Assembly (NCBI RefSeq): GCF_014191715.1
Contig: NZ_JACHWY010000003.1
Coordinates: 372,001 to 436,000, forward strand
Reading direction: 5' to 3'
Source: Litorivivens lipolytica
Lineage (GTDB): Bacteria; Pseudomonadota; Gammaproteobacteria; Pseudomonadales; Spongiibacteraceae
Length of the DNA: 64,000 nucleotides
The position numbers were made by a program, and so were the translations under genes. Shown piece by piece: positions 28,986 through 36,549 of this stretch. The stretch's first letter is position 1. Each line of letters begins with the position of its first letter. The notes under the pieces were generated by a model. The model was not told the DNA's origin and made no database searches. It saw only the letters and a list, made by a program, of their open reading frames with translations.

Positions 28986-29759
28986 ATGAGCAACCAACCC
29001 CAGGGCAATCCGGGCGATATCATCAACTGGCCGATGCTGAAAATCGTGTACCGCACCGACCCGGACAAAATCGCCGAATTGCTGCCACCCGGCATCGAGC
29101 CCGGCGCCGACCCCCACGTCAATCTGACCATCTACAACTTCCCGGTGCCGGATGAGCCCGAGTACGGCATCGTCACCACCGTTAACGCCAACTACAACGG
29201 TATTGCCGGCGAATACACGCTGGGCTATGGCATCGATCAGGAATCGGCGATCTTTATCAGCCAGGAAACCAACGGTCAGCCCAAGTACCCCTGCACCACC
29301 GAATACTTCCGCCTTGGCCCGAGCGTTAGCGCGCGCTGCACCCACCAGGGCTATACCTTTGTCGAATTCAAAGGCTTGTCAAAGGGCGAGAACGTACCGC
29401 AAGACGAGTTCGAACAGCACGAGTGGTGGATCAAGGTATCCCGTGCCACCGGTTTGTCCTGGGAGCCCAGCGCCGGCTATGACTTCCCGCCCCACGTTGT
29501 CCATGTGCGCAGCAAGTACGGCACCGCCTGGCGCGAAGAAGTGGAAGGCGAGCTGGTCCTGCGCGACAGCCCCTGGGATCCGCTGGCCAGCCGCCTGCCC
29601 ATGCGCGAGCAGATTTCTGCCCACCTGTGGTGGCCAATCTTCCTCGACCGCGAGATTAAACTGGCCGGTAAACTGGATCCAGAAGGCTTTCTGCCTTTTG
29701 CCGACACCATCTCTGGCTCACGCTGGCCCGGCACGTCAGGTGGCCCCAAGCGCGGCTAA
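28986..29759 (+). CDS. Acetoacetate decarboxylase family protein
   Basis: A 257-residue cytosolic protein. The N-terminal LKIVYRTDPDKIAELLPPGIEPGADPHVNLTIYNFP and the segment GYGIDQESAIFISQETNGQPKYPC are the family pattern. The Lys in GQPKYP is at the position of the Schiff-base lysine (GFPKK in true acetoacetate decarboxylase), so decarboxylase, aldolase or hydratase chemistry is possible. It follows the Rieske gene by 43 bases on the same strand and probably handles a product of the same pathway. ADC-family members of unknown function are common in catabolic clusters. Confidence 0.75.
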   Translation: MSNQPQGNPGDIINWPMLKIVYRTDPDKIAELLPPGIEPGADPHVNLTIYNFPVPDEPEYGIVTTVNANYNGIAGEYTLGYGIDQESAIFISQETNGQPKYPCTTEYFRLGPSVSARCTHQGYTFVEFKGLSKGENVPQDEFEQHEWWIKVSRATGLSWEPSAGYDFPPHVVHVRSKYGTAWREEVEGELVLRDSPWDPLASRLPMREQISAHLWWPIFLDREIKLAGKLDPEGFLPFADTISGSRWPGTSGGPKRG

Positions 29760-29780
29760 AGATCAACGTTATTGAAACGT

Positions 29781-29817
29781 AAAAAAACGGCTCTCCACCC
29801 GCACGCGGAGAGCCGTT
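29781..29817 (-). terminator. Intrinsic terminator of the TonB receptor gene
   Basis: AACGGCTCTCC (29786-29796) pairs with GGAGAGCCGTT (29807-29817). On the minus strand the stem is followed by seven T residues. It lies 75 bases beyond the receptor stop, in the gap where the ADC gene converges. Confidence 0.88.
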
Positions 29818-29891
29818 CACCAAACTCACACGCTGGAAGGTGTGCGAGTTCTCCATCGCGCTGACTGCAGGCAGCACTCAGAAGCCTTTCC

Positions 29892-32405
29892 TCAAAAATC
29901 GTATGAAAATTCCATACCTATGGTGCGCGAGGTGCCTTGCACCAGCGTTGCCGCGCCCAGCAGAGCACTCACCGCAAAACCGCTTTTGAAGTATTCTTCA
30001 TCGGTCAGGTTGTCGACGTAGGCCGCCACCCGGAACTTCTCACTCGGAAAATAATTCAGGCGCGCATTCACCAGCGTCAACGCATCGACGGTTGATGACT
30101 CGTATTCCACCGCCAGAAAATCGATACCGGTAAACAACTCGTCGCGATGGTAGAGCGACAAGCGCGGCACGATTAGCCCGACCGAAGACATCCAGTTGTA
30201 TTGAGCGGTAAAGGAATAGGAGGTTTCCGGCACCAGTGCGAAGGGCTCGTCGCTGCGATCCACCACTGACTCACCCTGCCCGGGCGTTACGATCGTTGCG
30301 GTGTACTCGTCGTAGGAGGCATCGGTGTAGTTGGCACTGGCACTGAACACCCAGTTGCCCAACAGGAAGGTAGTTTCCATTTCCACACCCTGAATCGTCG
30401 CCTCACCGGCATTGGTCAGGAACAAAAAGATATCGCTGATGCGCTCGCCCTGCTCAGCGACCCGCACGTGAATATCGGTGTAGTCCATTACATAGGCGGC
30501 AGCATTAAAACGCAGCGTGGAATCGAGGCTGTCCAGCTTCACACCCAGCTCGTAATTCACCACTTCTTCGGGATCAAAAGCCACCAGCTCCGGACCACGG
30601 GGCTCAAAACCACCGGCCTTAAACCCCTCGCTGTATGTGGCATACCACAGGGCGCTGTCGAGATTCATCACCTCAAGCCAGTCTTCACTGGCCTGCACAG
30701 ACAGGGTGACGGCCGGCGTGAAGTTGCTCCATTCCTCGCTGCGCACGTCGGCATCTTCCCGTACATCCACCGGCAGATCCGGCAGATTGCGTCCTATCTG
30801 ATCAAACTGGGCGCGGGTGATCGGAGTGTAGAAACCGGCCTGATCGATATAGCTCGCACCGATGCGCTGACCGTAGGTCTGCTCATCAATATCCACCAGC
30901 GTCAGAGCGCGCTCGCGCTCTTCAAAGGTATAGCGGCCGCCCATGGTCAGCTGCACCGTATCGGTAATGCTCCAGGTAAACTGGGAGAACACGGCCCAGC
31001 TTTTGTTTTCGAGTGAACTGAAGCCACCGAACAGTGTAGTCAGCGGAAAAACAAAACCGTCCCCCGCTGAAGGCAAACCCGGAATGATGGCATCCGACAC
31101 CGTTGAAGGGTCAATACCCGCCAGACCTTTGGGGCCAATAACCTGCGCAAAGGGGTTGTCGTCAATGCGTTCAAGTGAGGCAAAAGCTCCGACGGTATAA
31201 CTCAAGCGGTCATCGAAGGCGGAGCCGACAATCTGCAATTCCTGACTGAACTGATCGCGCTTTTCGTCGCGAATTTCTTCGCCATCGGCCCGCAGTACAT
31301 CGTTGAGGGCGCGAGTCCCGTTGTCGATAACATGAATGCTCGTGCCGTCCTGATCATCGTTGCGCTCGATATCATATTGATGACTCCAGGCACTAATGCT
31401 TTTGATTTCGTAATCGAAAAAATCCCAGGTCAGGGTGAGCGCCAACATCGTGCTTTGCATGGCGATGATACTGTCATCGCTGTTGACGGTTATCTCGTGC
31501 TTGTCTGCGGCGCGCTCACTCGCCGCACAGGAATCACTAAAGGCCGGCTGATTGGGATAAATCAGCTGAACAATATTGGCTTCCGGGTTTTGCAGGATAC
31601 AGTTGAGGGGCGTGCTGCGCTCACTCTGCCGGCTCCAGTAGGCAAACAAGTCCATACCGAATTGATCGGACACTTGCCATTGGGTACGCAGTGACAGCGC
31701 AAGGCGGTCTTCATCGCCAAAGGTCTCGCCGTCGGCGTTTTCAATATCGCCATCGAAGCGCTTGCTGCTGATTCCAAAACGGGTCGCCATTTTGTCTTCA
31801 AGCAGCGGCAGGTTGCCGTAAAGCTTCACATCCTGCCGACCGAAGTTACCCGCTTTAACAGTGGCGCCAAATTCCGATTCAAACAGGTTCGCTGCTCGCG
31901 TGTTCACCAGCATCGCACCGCCGGTATTGTTCTTACCAAACAGCGTTCCCTGGGGACCGCGCAGCACCTGAATCGATTGGGTGTCTACCGTATCCAGCAG
32001 CTGGGTATCCTGGCGCGCCAGAAAGATTCCATTGAGATAAACACCCACACCGGGGTCGAGCACCGCCGACGCTTCGCGCTGACCAATACCCCGAATAAAA
32101 ATTGCCGGGGTTTTTGAGCCACTCTCGCCAAATTGCAAACCAGGCACCAGTTGCTGCAGGTCGGTAATCGATGAGACGCCCGCTTCTGCCAGCGCATCGG
32201 CACCGAGTGCACTGACCGCCACGGGCGTTTCCTGCAGGCTTTCTTCACGGCGCCGAGCCGTAACGTAGACCTCCTCCAGCGAGACCTTGGTTGAGGCCTC
32301 GCGACTTGCACCCTGTTCTGCCGCTGGTTGAGTCTGCGCAAGGGCCAGTCCCGACATCAGGAACAACCCTCCCGCCAGGTATAACGCCCTGGATGAATTG
32401 TGCAT
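29892..32405 (-). CDS. TonB-dependent outer-membrane receptor
   Basis: An 837-residue receptor. Signal peptide about 1-23 (GGLFLMSGLALA), a Gln/Ala-rich linker, then a plug domain (about 45-165: YVTARRREESLQETPVAVSALG, VPGLQFGESGSKTPAIFIRGIG, VLRGPQGTLFGKNNTGGAML) and a 22-strand barrel ending in ...GMEFSYDF, with terminal Phe. The plug and barrel resemble the large marine family of receptors for hydrophobic or aromatic compounds rather than siderophores, but the ligand cannot be read. It is divergent from the P450 operon across a region with three operator-like sites, so the two are probably co-regulated. An A-rich Crc/Hfq-type motif lies before the start. Confidence 0.88.
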   Translation of the reverse strand: MHNSSRALYLAGGLFLMSGLALAQTQPAAEQGASREASTKVSLEEVYVTARRREESLQETPVAVSALGADALAEAGVSSITDLQQLVPGLQFGESGSKTPAIFIRGIGQREASAVLDPGVGVYLNGIFLARQDTQLLDTVDTQSIQVLRGPQGTLFGKNNTGGAMLVNTRAANLFESEFGATVKAGNFGRQDVKLYGNLPLLEDKMATRFGISSKRFDGDIENADGETFGDEDRLALSLRTQWQVSDQFGMDLFAYWSRQSERSTPLNCILQNPEANIVQLIYPNQPAFSDSCAASERAADKHEITVNSDDSIIAMQSTMLALTLTWDFFDYEIKSISAWSHQYDIERNDDQDGTSIHVIDNGTRALNDVLRADGEEIRDEKRDQFSQELQIVGSAFDDRLSYTVGAFASLERIDDNPFAQVIGPKGLAGIDPSTVSDAIIPGLPSAGDGFVFPLTTLFGGFSSLENKSWAVFSQFTWSITDTVQLTMGGRYTFEERERALTLVDIDEQTYGQRIGASYIDQAGFYTPITRAQFDQIGRNLPDLPVDVREDADVRSEEWSNFTPAVTLSVQASEDWLEVMNLDSALWYATYSEGFKAGGFEPRGPELVAFDPEEVVNYELGVKLDSLDSTLRFNAAAYVMDYTDIHVRVAEQGERISDIFLFLTNAGEATIQGVEMETTFLLGNWVFSASANYTDASYDEYTATIVTPGQGESVVDRSDEPFALVPETSYSFTAQYNWMSSVGLIVPRLSLYHRDELFTGIDFLAVEYESSTVDALTLVNARLNYFPSEKFRVAAYVDNLTDEEYFKSGFAVSALLGAATLVQGTSRTIGMEFSYDF

Positions 32406-32419
32406 TCTGTTATCCGCCG

Positions 32420-32427
32420 TTTTTGTT
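32420..32427 (-). promoter_or_regulatory. Candidate Crc/Hfq A-rich motif before the TonB receptor start
   Basis: Read on the minus strand: AACAAAAA, fitting AAnAAnAA, 15-22 bases before the ATG. This motif binds Hfq with Crc near ribosome sites in Pseudomonas. A chance match is possible. Confidence 0.35.
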
Positions 32428-32523
32428 ATGTCTCTTGCCTGGGTCTCTTGTTCGTATCCCTTCCGGAAGCTCCCGACTGTTCAACGACAGCCTTATTATT
32501 GTGGAGCTGTGATCCCGGCAATT

Positions 32524-32541
32524 ACATTTCACGTGAAATGT
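32524..32541. promoter_or_regulatory. Operator-like site 1 (perfect 18-bp palindrome)
   Basis: ACATTTCACGTGAAATGT, identical to its own reverse complement. It is on the receptor side of the divergent region, 119 bases before the receptor start. Confidence 0.7.
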
Positions 32542-32622
32542 TTTTTCAGGCTATCGACGAATCAACTTTTCGTCAAGACCTGTTTTCACCTACCGCGGAC
32601 TTCCATCAGCGCCCACACAAAA

Positions 32623-32640
32623 ACATTGCACATGAAATAT
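32623..32640. promoter_or_regulatory. Operator-like site 2
   Basis: ACATTGCACATGAAATAT, the same ACATTkC-N4-GAAATrT layout as sites 1 and 3. It lies upstream of the P450 operon promoter. Confidence 0.6.
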
Positions 32641-32653
32641 TTAACCCCTCAAA

Positions 32654-32671
32654 ACATTGCTATCGAAATGT
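32654..32671. promoter_or_regulatory. Operator-like site 3, overlapping the -35 box
   Basis: ACATTGCTATCGAAATGT, flanked to give AAAACATT and AATGTTTT half-sites 8 bases apart. It covers the -35 hexamer TTGCTA, the placement expected for a repressor. Confidence 0.7.
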
Positions 32672-32685
32672 TTTGTTTTTATAGT
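32657..32685 (+). promoter_or_regulatory. Sigma-70 promoter of the P450 operon
   Basis: TTGCTA (32657-32662), a 17-base spacer and TATAGT (32680-32685). The predicted start is near 32692, about 42 bases before the first ATG at 32734. Confidence 0.7.
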
Positions 32686-32733
32686 GGTCTGTATTACAGG
32701 GGTAAGCCCCAACTTGAGAACTGAGGACAGGTT

Positions 32734-33936
32734 ATGACATACAAGCCTAAGCGAATGAAATTCGGTGCTTTTTTTGCGCCCTTCCACAAAGACATTGTCA
32801 ACCCGACGCTCGCTATCGAGCGCGATATGGAGCTGATACAGTGGATGGACAAGCTGGCCTACGATGAAGCCTGGATTGGTGAACACCACAGCGGCGCCTA
32901 TGAATGTATCGCCTCGCCCGAGGTTTTTATTGCGACCGTGGCCGAGCGCACCCGCAATATTCGTCTCGCTACCGGCGTCAGCTCCCTCTCCTACCACCAC
33001 CCGTTGGTGCTGGCGGATCGCATCTGCCAACTCGACCATCAGGTGCGCGGTCGCCTGACCTTTGGCGTCGGCCCCGGCCAGCTGGTTGCCGATGCCTATA
33101 TGATGGGGATTAACCCGAAAGACCTGCGTCGCCGGATGAATGAATCCCTGACTGCGCTGGTGAAACTGCTGAATGGCGAAACCGTCACCATGCAAACCGA
33201 CTGGTTCACCCTCAATGAAGCGCGCTGTCAGATCCTGCCCTACCAAAGCCCAACCGTAGATATGGCGGTGGCATCGGCCATCAGCCCCACCGGCGCCAGA
33301 ACAGCTGGCGAACACGGCCTCGGCATGATTTCCGTAGCCGCCTCCAGCCCCGAGGGCTTCAAGCAACTGGCGAACCACTGGGATATCTGTGAAGAAAAAG
33401 CGGCTGAGCACGGCAAACAAGTGTCGCGCAGCAACTGGCGCATCGTCACGCCCTTCCATATTGCCGAAACCGAAGAGCAGGCCTACAAGGATCTGGAATA
33501 CGGCCTGATGGATATGATGCGCTACTTCAAGAAGTTCGGTGGCAGCGCCTTCCCGGAAGCCAAGTCTTTTGAAGAAGCCATTGAAATCTGGACCACCGGC
33601 GGCCTCGGCGCTTTTGGTGTCGGCGTGGTGGGCACCCCCGAAACAATGGTCAATCACATCAAGAAACTGCAGGAGCAATCAGGCGGCTTTGAAACCTTCC
33701 TGGCACTGGCCCACAATGCGGCAGACTTCGATGCGACGAAAAAGTCTTATGAACTGTTTGCCCGCGAAGTGATGCCCCACTTTCAGCACTGCAATAACAA
33801 CCGCCCCGCCTCACTCAATTGGGCGGCAGAAAATGCCGATCGCTTTATGGAAGAATACGTGGGCGGCATCAACACTGCGATTGCCCAGCACGAACAGGAA
33901 ATGGCTGAAAAACAGAAAAAAGCCAGCAATTCCTGA
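32734..33936 (+). CDS. Luciferase-like (LLM) flavin-dependent monooxygenase 1
   Basis: A 400-residue TIM-barrel flavin monooxygenase of the bacterial luciferase superfamily. It shows MKFGAFFAPFHKD, the AWIGEHHSGAYE segment, and ATGVSSLSYHHPLVLADRICQLDHQVRGRLTFGVGPGQL, the flavin-site strand-loop of the limonene-monooxygenase-like group. Such enzymes use FMNH2 and oxygen for Baeyer-Villiger or hydroxylation reactions. It is the first gene of the operon; the P450 gene follows 11 bases later. A flavin reductase is not encoded here. The substrate is unknown. Confidence 0.87.
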   Translation: MTYKPKRMKFGAFFAPFHKDIVNPTLAIERDMELIQWMDKLAYDEAWIGEHHSGAYECIASPEVFIATVAERTRNIRLATGVSSLSYHHPLVLADRICQLDHQVRGRLTFGVGPGQLVADAYMMGINPKDLRRRMNESLTALVKLLNGETVTMQTDWFTLNEARCQILPYQSPTVDMAVASAISPTGARTAGEHGLGMISVAASSPEGFKQLANHWDICEEKAAEHGKQVSRSNWRIVTPFHIAETEEQAYKDLEYGLMDMMRYFKKFGGSAFPEAKSFEEAIEIWTTGGLGAFGVGVVGTPETMVNHIKKLQEQSGGFETFLALAHNAADFDATKKSYELFAREVMPHFQHCNNNRPASLNWAAENADRFMEEYVGGINTAIAQHEQEMAEKQKKASNS

Positions 33937-33947
33937 GAGGTGAAATC

Positions 33948-35309
33948 ATGAGCACACAAGCAGTCAACACGAGCAAAACCATTCCGGTGGCCAGCGGCGC
34001 CCAGACCGAAGGCGGCCACTATTTGGAGTTCATCAATACCCCGCTGGCTTTTATGAGACGGGTCTTTGAAGAGTGCGGAGAAGTCGGCCAGTTTGATATG
34101 GGCGGCCTCCCCACTGTCTTGATGATCGGACCCGAAGCCCACGAAGCCTTTTTCCGCGCACCGGATGATCAGCTAAGCGCCTCAGAAGCCTACCAGATGA
34201 TGGTGCCGGTATTTGGCGAGGGCGTGCAATACGGCGCCGAACCCCATATCGAACGCCAGCAGTTGAAGATCCAATATCAGGGCTTGAAGCACGACAAAAT
34301 GTCGAGCTACGCCGGCGTGGTCGCTCAGGAAGTCATCGATTTCACCAAAGACTGGGGCGATGAAGGCGAGATGGATTTCTACGAGGCCTTTACTGACCTT
34401 ACCCTGCGCACGTCAACACACTGTCTGCTCGGATCCGTATTCCGCTATCGCCTGACCGACGAATTCGCCGACCTATACCGCGATCTTGAAAATGGCATTG
34501 ATCCCTCGGCCCTGCTCGACCCAAATCAGCAGAAAGAAACCTTTAAAAAACGCGATATCGCACGCGAACGTCTGCAGGAACTGATCACCGAAGAAATTCA
34601 CCGCCGCCGCGACGCCGAAGCCAAGGGCGAAGAGCCGCTGGACGACATGCTCAACATCTACATGACCGCTGAATATGAAGACGGTCGCAAGCTGACCGAG
34701 CATGAAATTACCGGCCTGGTGATCTGGTTTATGTTTGCCGGTCACCACACCAGCTCCAACACCTCTGCCTGGACGCTGGTGGAAATTGCCCGCCACCCGC
34801 AATATCACGCAGAACTGGTCGGCGAGATCGACAAGCTGTTCGATGGCGGTCAGGAATTGAGCTTTAACGCACTGCGGGAAATTCCGCTGCTAGAAGGTTT
34901 TATACGCGAAGCCTTACGCCTGCACCCGCCGCTCAATGCCATTTCCCGGCGAGTGATGAAACCCTTCCAATTTAAAGATTACCTGATCGAGCCCGGTTGC
35001 AATGTCATGCTCTGCCCATGGGTCGCTCACAAACTGCCTGAGTATTTTCCCAACCCGGAAACCTTCGATCCAAAACGCCCAGCACCGGACAATGTCTTTG
35101 CCGCAATCCCCTTCGGCGGCGGCCGCCGCAAGTGCGTCGGCAATGCCTTTGCCCTGCTGCAGGTGAAAGCGATTTTTTGCGAGCTGCTGCGCAACTTCGA
35201 GTTCGAGCTGACCATGCCCGCCGAGGACTATCAGGAGATCATGCCCGCACTGATTTTGCGCCCGAGCGATCCGTGCACGCTGCGCTACAAGCGAAGAAAG
35301 GGGGTGTAA
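33948..35309 (+). CDS. Cytochrome P450, CYP51 (sterol 14-demethylase)-like
   Basis: A 453-residue soluble P450 without a membrane anchor. CYP51-type features are VPVFGEGVQYGAEP (B' region), the I-helix FMFAGHHTSSNTSAW with the His-Thr pair typical of CYP51, LEGFIREALRLHPPL (ExxR) and the heme loop PFGGGRRKCVGNAFALLQVKAIF with ligand Cys396. These match mycobacterial CYP51 blocks that I recall. A ferredoxin gene follows 3 bases downstream, as in Mycobacterium. In a cluster with no sterol-synthesis genes, a catabolic or modifying role on an imported sterol or terpenoid is more likely than biosynthesis; that part is inference. Confidence 0.85.
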   Translation: MSTQAVNTSKTIPVASGAQTEGGHYLEFINTPLAFMRRVFEECGEVGQFDMGGLPTVLMIGPEAHEAFFRAPDDQLSASEAYQMMVPVFGEGVQYGAEPHIERQQLKIQYQGLKHDKMSSYAGVVAQEVIDFTKDWGDEGEMDFYEAFTDLTLRTSTHCLLGSVFRYRLTDEFADLYRDLENGIDPSALLDPNQQKETFKKRDIARERLQELITEEIHRRRDAEAKGEEPLDDMLNIYMTAEYEDGRKLTEHEITGLVIWFMFAGHHTSSNTSAWTLVEIARHPQYHAELVGEIDKLFDGGQELSFNALREIPLLEGFIREALRLHPPLNAISRRVMKPFQFKDYLIEPGCNVMLCPWVAHKLPEYFPNPETFDPKRPAPDNVFAAIPFGGGRRKCVGNAFALLQVKAIFCELLRNFEFELTMPAEDYQEIMPALILRPSDPCTLRYKRRKGV

Positions 35310-35312
35310 GCT

Positions 35313-35528
35313 ATGGGAAAACTCTGCATCAACATTGATCTCGATTTGTGTCAGGGTCACGGCGTCTGTCAGGCCGAAGCCGGCGAGGTTTTCGAACTAC
35401 AGGAGACCGATGCGCCCTACCCTCAGACGGTAGTGATCAAGGAAGACATCAGCGACGAGGAAAAAGAAAAGGTATTGAAGGCAGAAAAATTCTGTCCCAA
35501 CGCCGCTATCACCGTTACCGAAAGCTAA
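35313..35528 (+). CDS. [3Fe-4S] ferredoxin for the P450
   Basis: A 71-residue ferredoxin. Cys13-x5-Cys19 (CQGHGVC, with His16 where a [4Fe-4S] protein has Cys) and a C-terminal FCPNAAITV Cys-Pro give the three-cysteine [3Fe-4S] pattern seen in P450 redox partners. ATG at 35313, 3 bases after the P450 stop, with GGGGG upstream. It is almost certainly the direct electron donor of the CYP51-like enzyme. No ferredoxin reductase gene is present in the window's cluster. Confidence 0.93.
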   Translation: MGKLCINIDLDLCQGHGVCQAEAGEVFELQETDAPYPQTVVIKEDISDEEKEKVLKAEKFCPNAAITVTES

Positions 35529-35537
35529 GGAAACCCA

Positions 35538-36518
35538 ATGCCCCAAACCCTGCTCCGCTTTGATATGCGCAACCCTGACTTCGGGGCCAATCAGCGCGCC
35601 CTCTACGAAGCCGCCCTCGATATGGCCGTGTGGGCCGATGAGCAGGGTTTTGATTGCATTCAAATCAGTGAGCATCACGGCTGTGACGACGGCTACCTGC
35701 CATCGCCTATCGTATTGGCGTCCGCCATGGCGGCGCGCACCAAGCGTATACGCCTGCGCATGGCACTGATCATTCTGCCCTTTCACGATCCCATTCGCGT
35801 GGCGGAGGATCTGGCCGTGCTGGATATTGTCAGCAACGGGCGCCTTGAGGTCGTCGTCGGCGCCGGCTACGTGCCAGAAGAATTCGCCATGTTCGGCGTT
35901 GAGTTGAAAGATCGTGGCCGGCTGATGGAAAGCAAGATCAATGCACTCAAGCAGGCCTGGACAGGACAGCCCTTTGAGTACGAGGGGCGAAAAGTTCAGG
36001 TAACGCCGCGCCCGGTACAGCAGCCCCATCCACCCTTATGGATGGGCGGTTCCAGTAAACCGGCCGCGCGCCGAGCGGCGCGCATGGTCGATTACTTCTA
36101 CACCGAAAATCGCGCCCTGTTTGAGGAGTTTAATAACGAGCGGCAACGGCTCGGCAAAGCCGAGATTCCCTTTGTCGACCTCGGCAGCGGCTTTTTTGTC
36201 GTTAGCGAAGACCCGGACGCGGAATGGGAGCGACTCAAACCCTACGTGCTGTACGAATGCAACAGCTATGGCAAGTGGCAGAACTCATCCGCCATGCAGG
36301 GTCAATATGTCGAGATGACCGACCCCGACCCCCTGCGCGAAACCGGCCTTTACCCGATTATTACACCCGAGGCAGTGCCCGCATATCTGGAATCTCTCGG
36401 CGATAAGGCCCAGCTCTGCCTGCACCCGCTTATCGCCGGACAGGCGCCGGAACAGGGCTGGCGCCAATTGCAGGATTTTGCGCGTCACGTGCTGCCTCAC
36501 CTGAAAAACAGAACCTGA
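35538..36518 (+). CDS. Luciferase-like (LLM) flavin-dependent monooxygenase 2
   Basis: A 326-residue LLM-family enzyme, clearly different from the first one in the operon. It has FDMRNPDFGANQRALYEAALDMAVWADEQGFDCIQISEHHG, RIRLRMALIILPFHDPIRVAEDLAVLDIVSNGRLEVVVGAGYVPEEF, and QPHPPLWMGGSSKPAARRAARM, the flavin-binding elements. ATG at 35538 with AAGGAA upstream, 9 bases after the ferredoxin. Its 3' end carries a 14-base tandem duplication that includes the stop codon. Confidence 0.87.
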   Translation: MPQTLLRFDMRNPDFGANQRALYEAALDMAVWADEQGFDCIQISEHHGCDDGYLPSPIVLASAMAARTKRIRLRMALIILPFHDPIRVAEDLAVLDIVSNGRLEVVVGAGYVPEEFAMFGVELKDRGRLMESKINALKQAWTGQPFEYEGRKVQVTPRPVQQPHPPLWMGGSSKPAARRAARMVDYFYTENRALFEEFNNERQRLGKAEIPFVDLGSGFFVVSEDPDAEWERLKPYVLYECNSYGKWQNSSAMQGQYVEMTDPDPLRETGLYPIITPEAVPAYLESLGDKAQLCLHPLIAGQAPEQGWRQLQDFARHVLPHLKNRT

Positions 36519-36528
36519 AAAACAGAAC
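36501..36528 (+). repeat. 14-base tandem repeat over the end of LLM2
   Basis: CTGAAAAACAGAAC occurs twice back to back (36501-36514 and 36515-36528). The stop TGA of LLM2 (36516-36518) lies in the second copy. It looks like a recent slippage duplication. Confidence 0.8.
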
Positions 36529-36541
36529 CTGGAAACCAGAG

Positions 36542-36549
36542 AATAATAA
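36542..36549 (+). promoter_or_regulatory. Candidate Crc/Hfq A-rich motif at the PQQ dehydrogenase start
   Basis: AATAATAA, an exact AAnAAnAA match whose last A is the first base of the ATG. Hfq-Crc binding here would block translation initiation in Pseudomonas-type carbon catabolite repression. Confidence 0.45.

Larger units (their letters stand above)
32406..32733. promoter_or_regulatory. Divergent control region between the TonB receptor and the P450 operon
   Basis: A 328-base non-coding, AT-richer region. It holds three copies of an 18-bp palindromic motif, a sigma-70 promoter for the + strand operon overlapping the third copy, and presumably a minus-strand promoter for the receptor around the first copy (possible TGTAAT -10 on the minus strand next to the palindrome, weak). 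The A-rich motif at 32420-32427 lies in the receptor leader. Confidence 0.7.

Noticed and set aside
27971-29131. Long open frame (386 codons) on the minus strand opposite the Rieske gene
   Set aside because: Lies wholly over conserved Rieske and ADC coding sequence; composition is a high-GC antisense shadow with no family motif.
32641-33678. 345-codon minus-strand frame over the first LLM gene
   Set aside because: Antisense to an intact flavin monooxygenase with clear motifs; no ribosome site.
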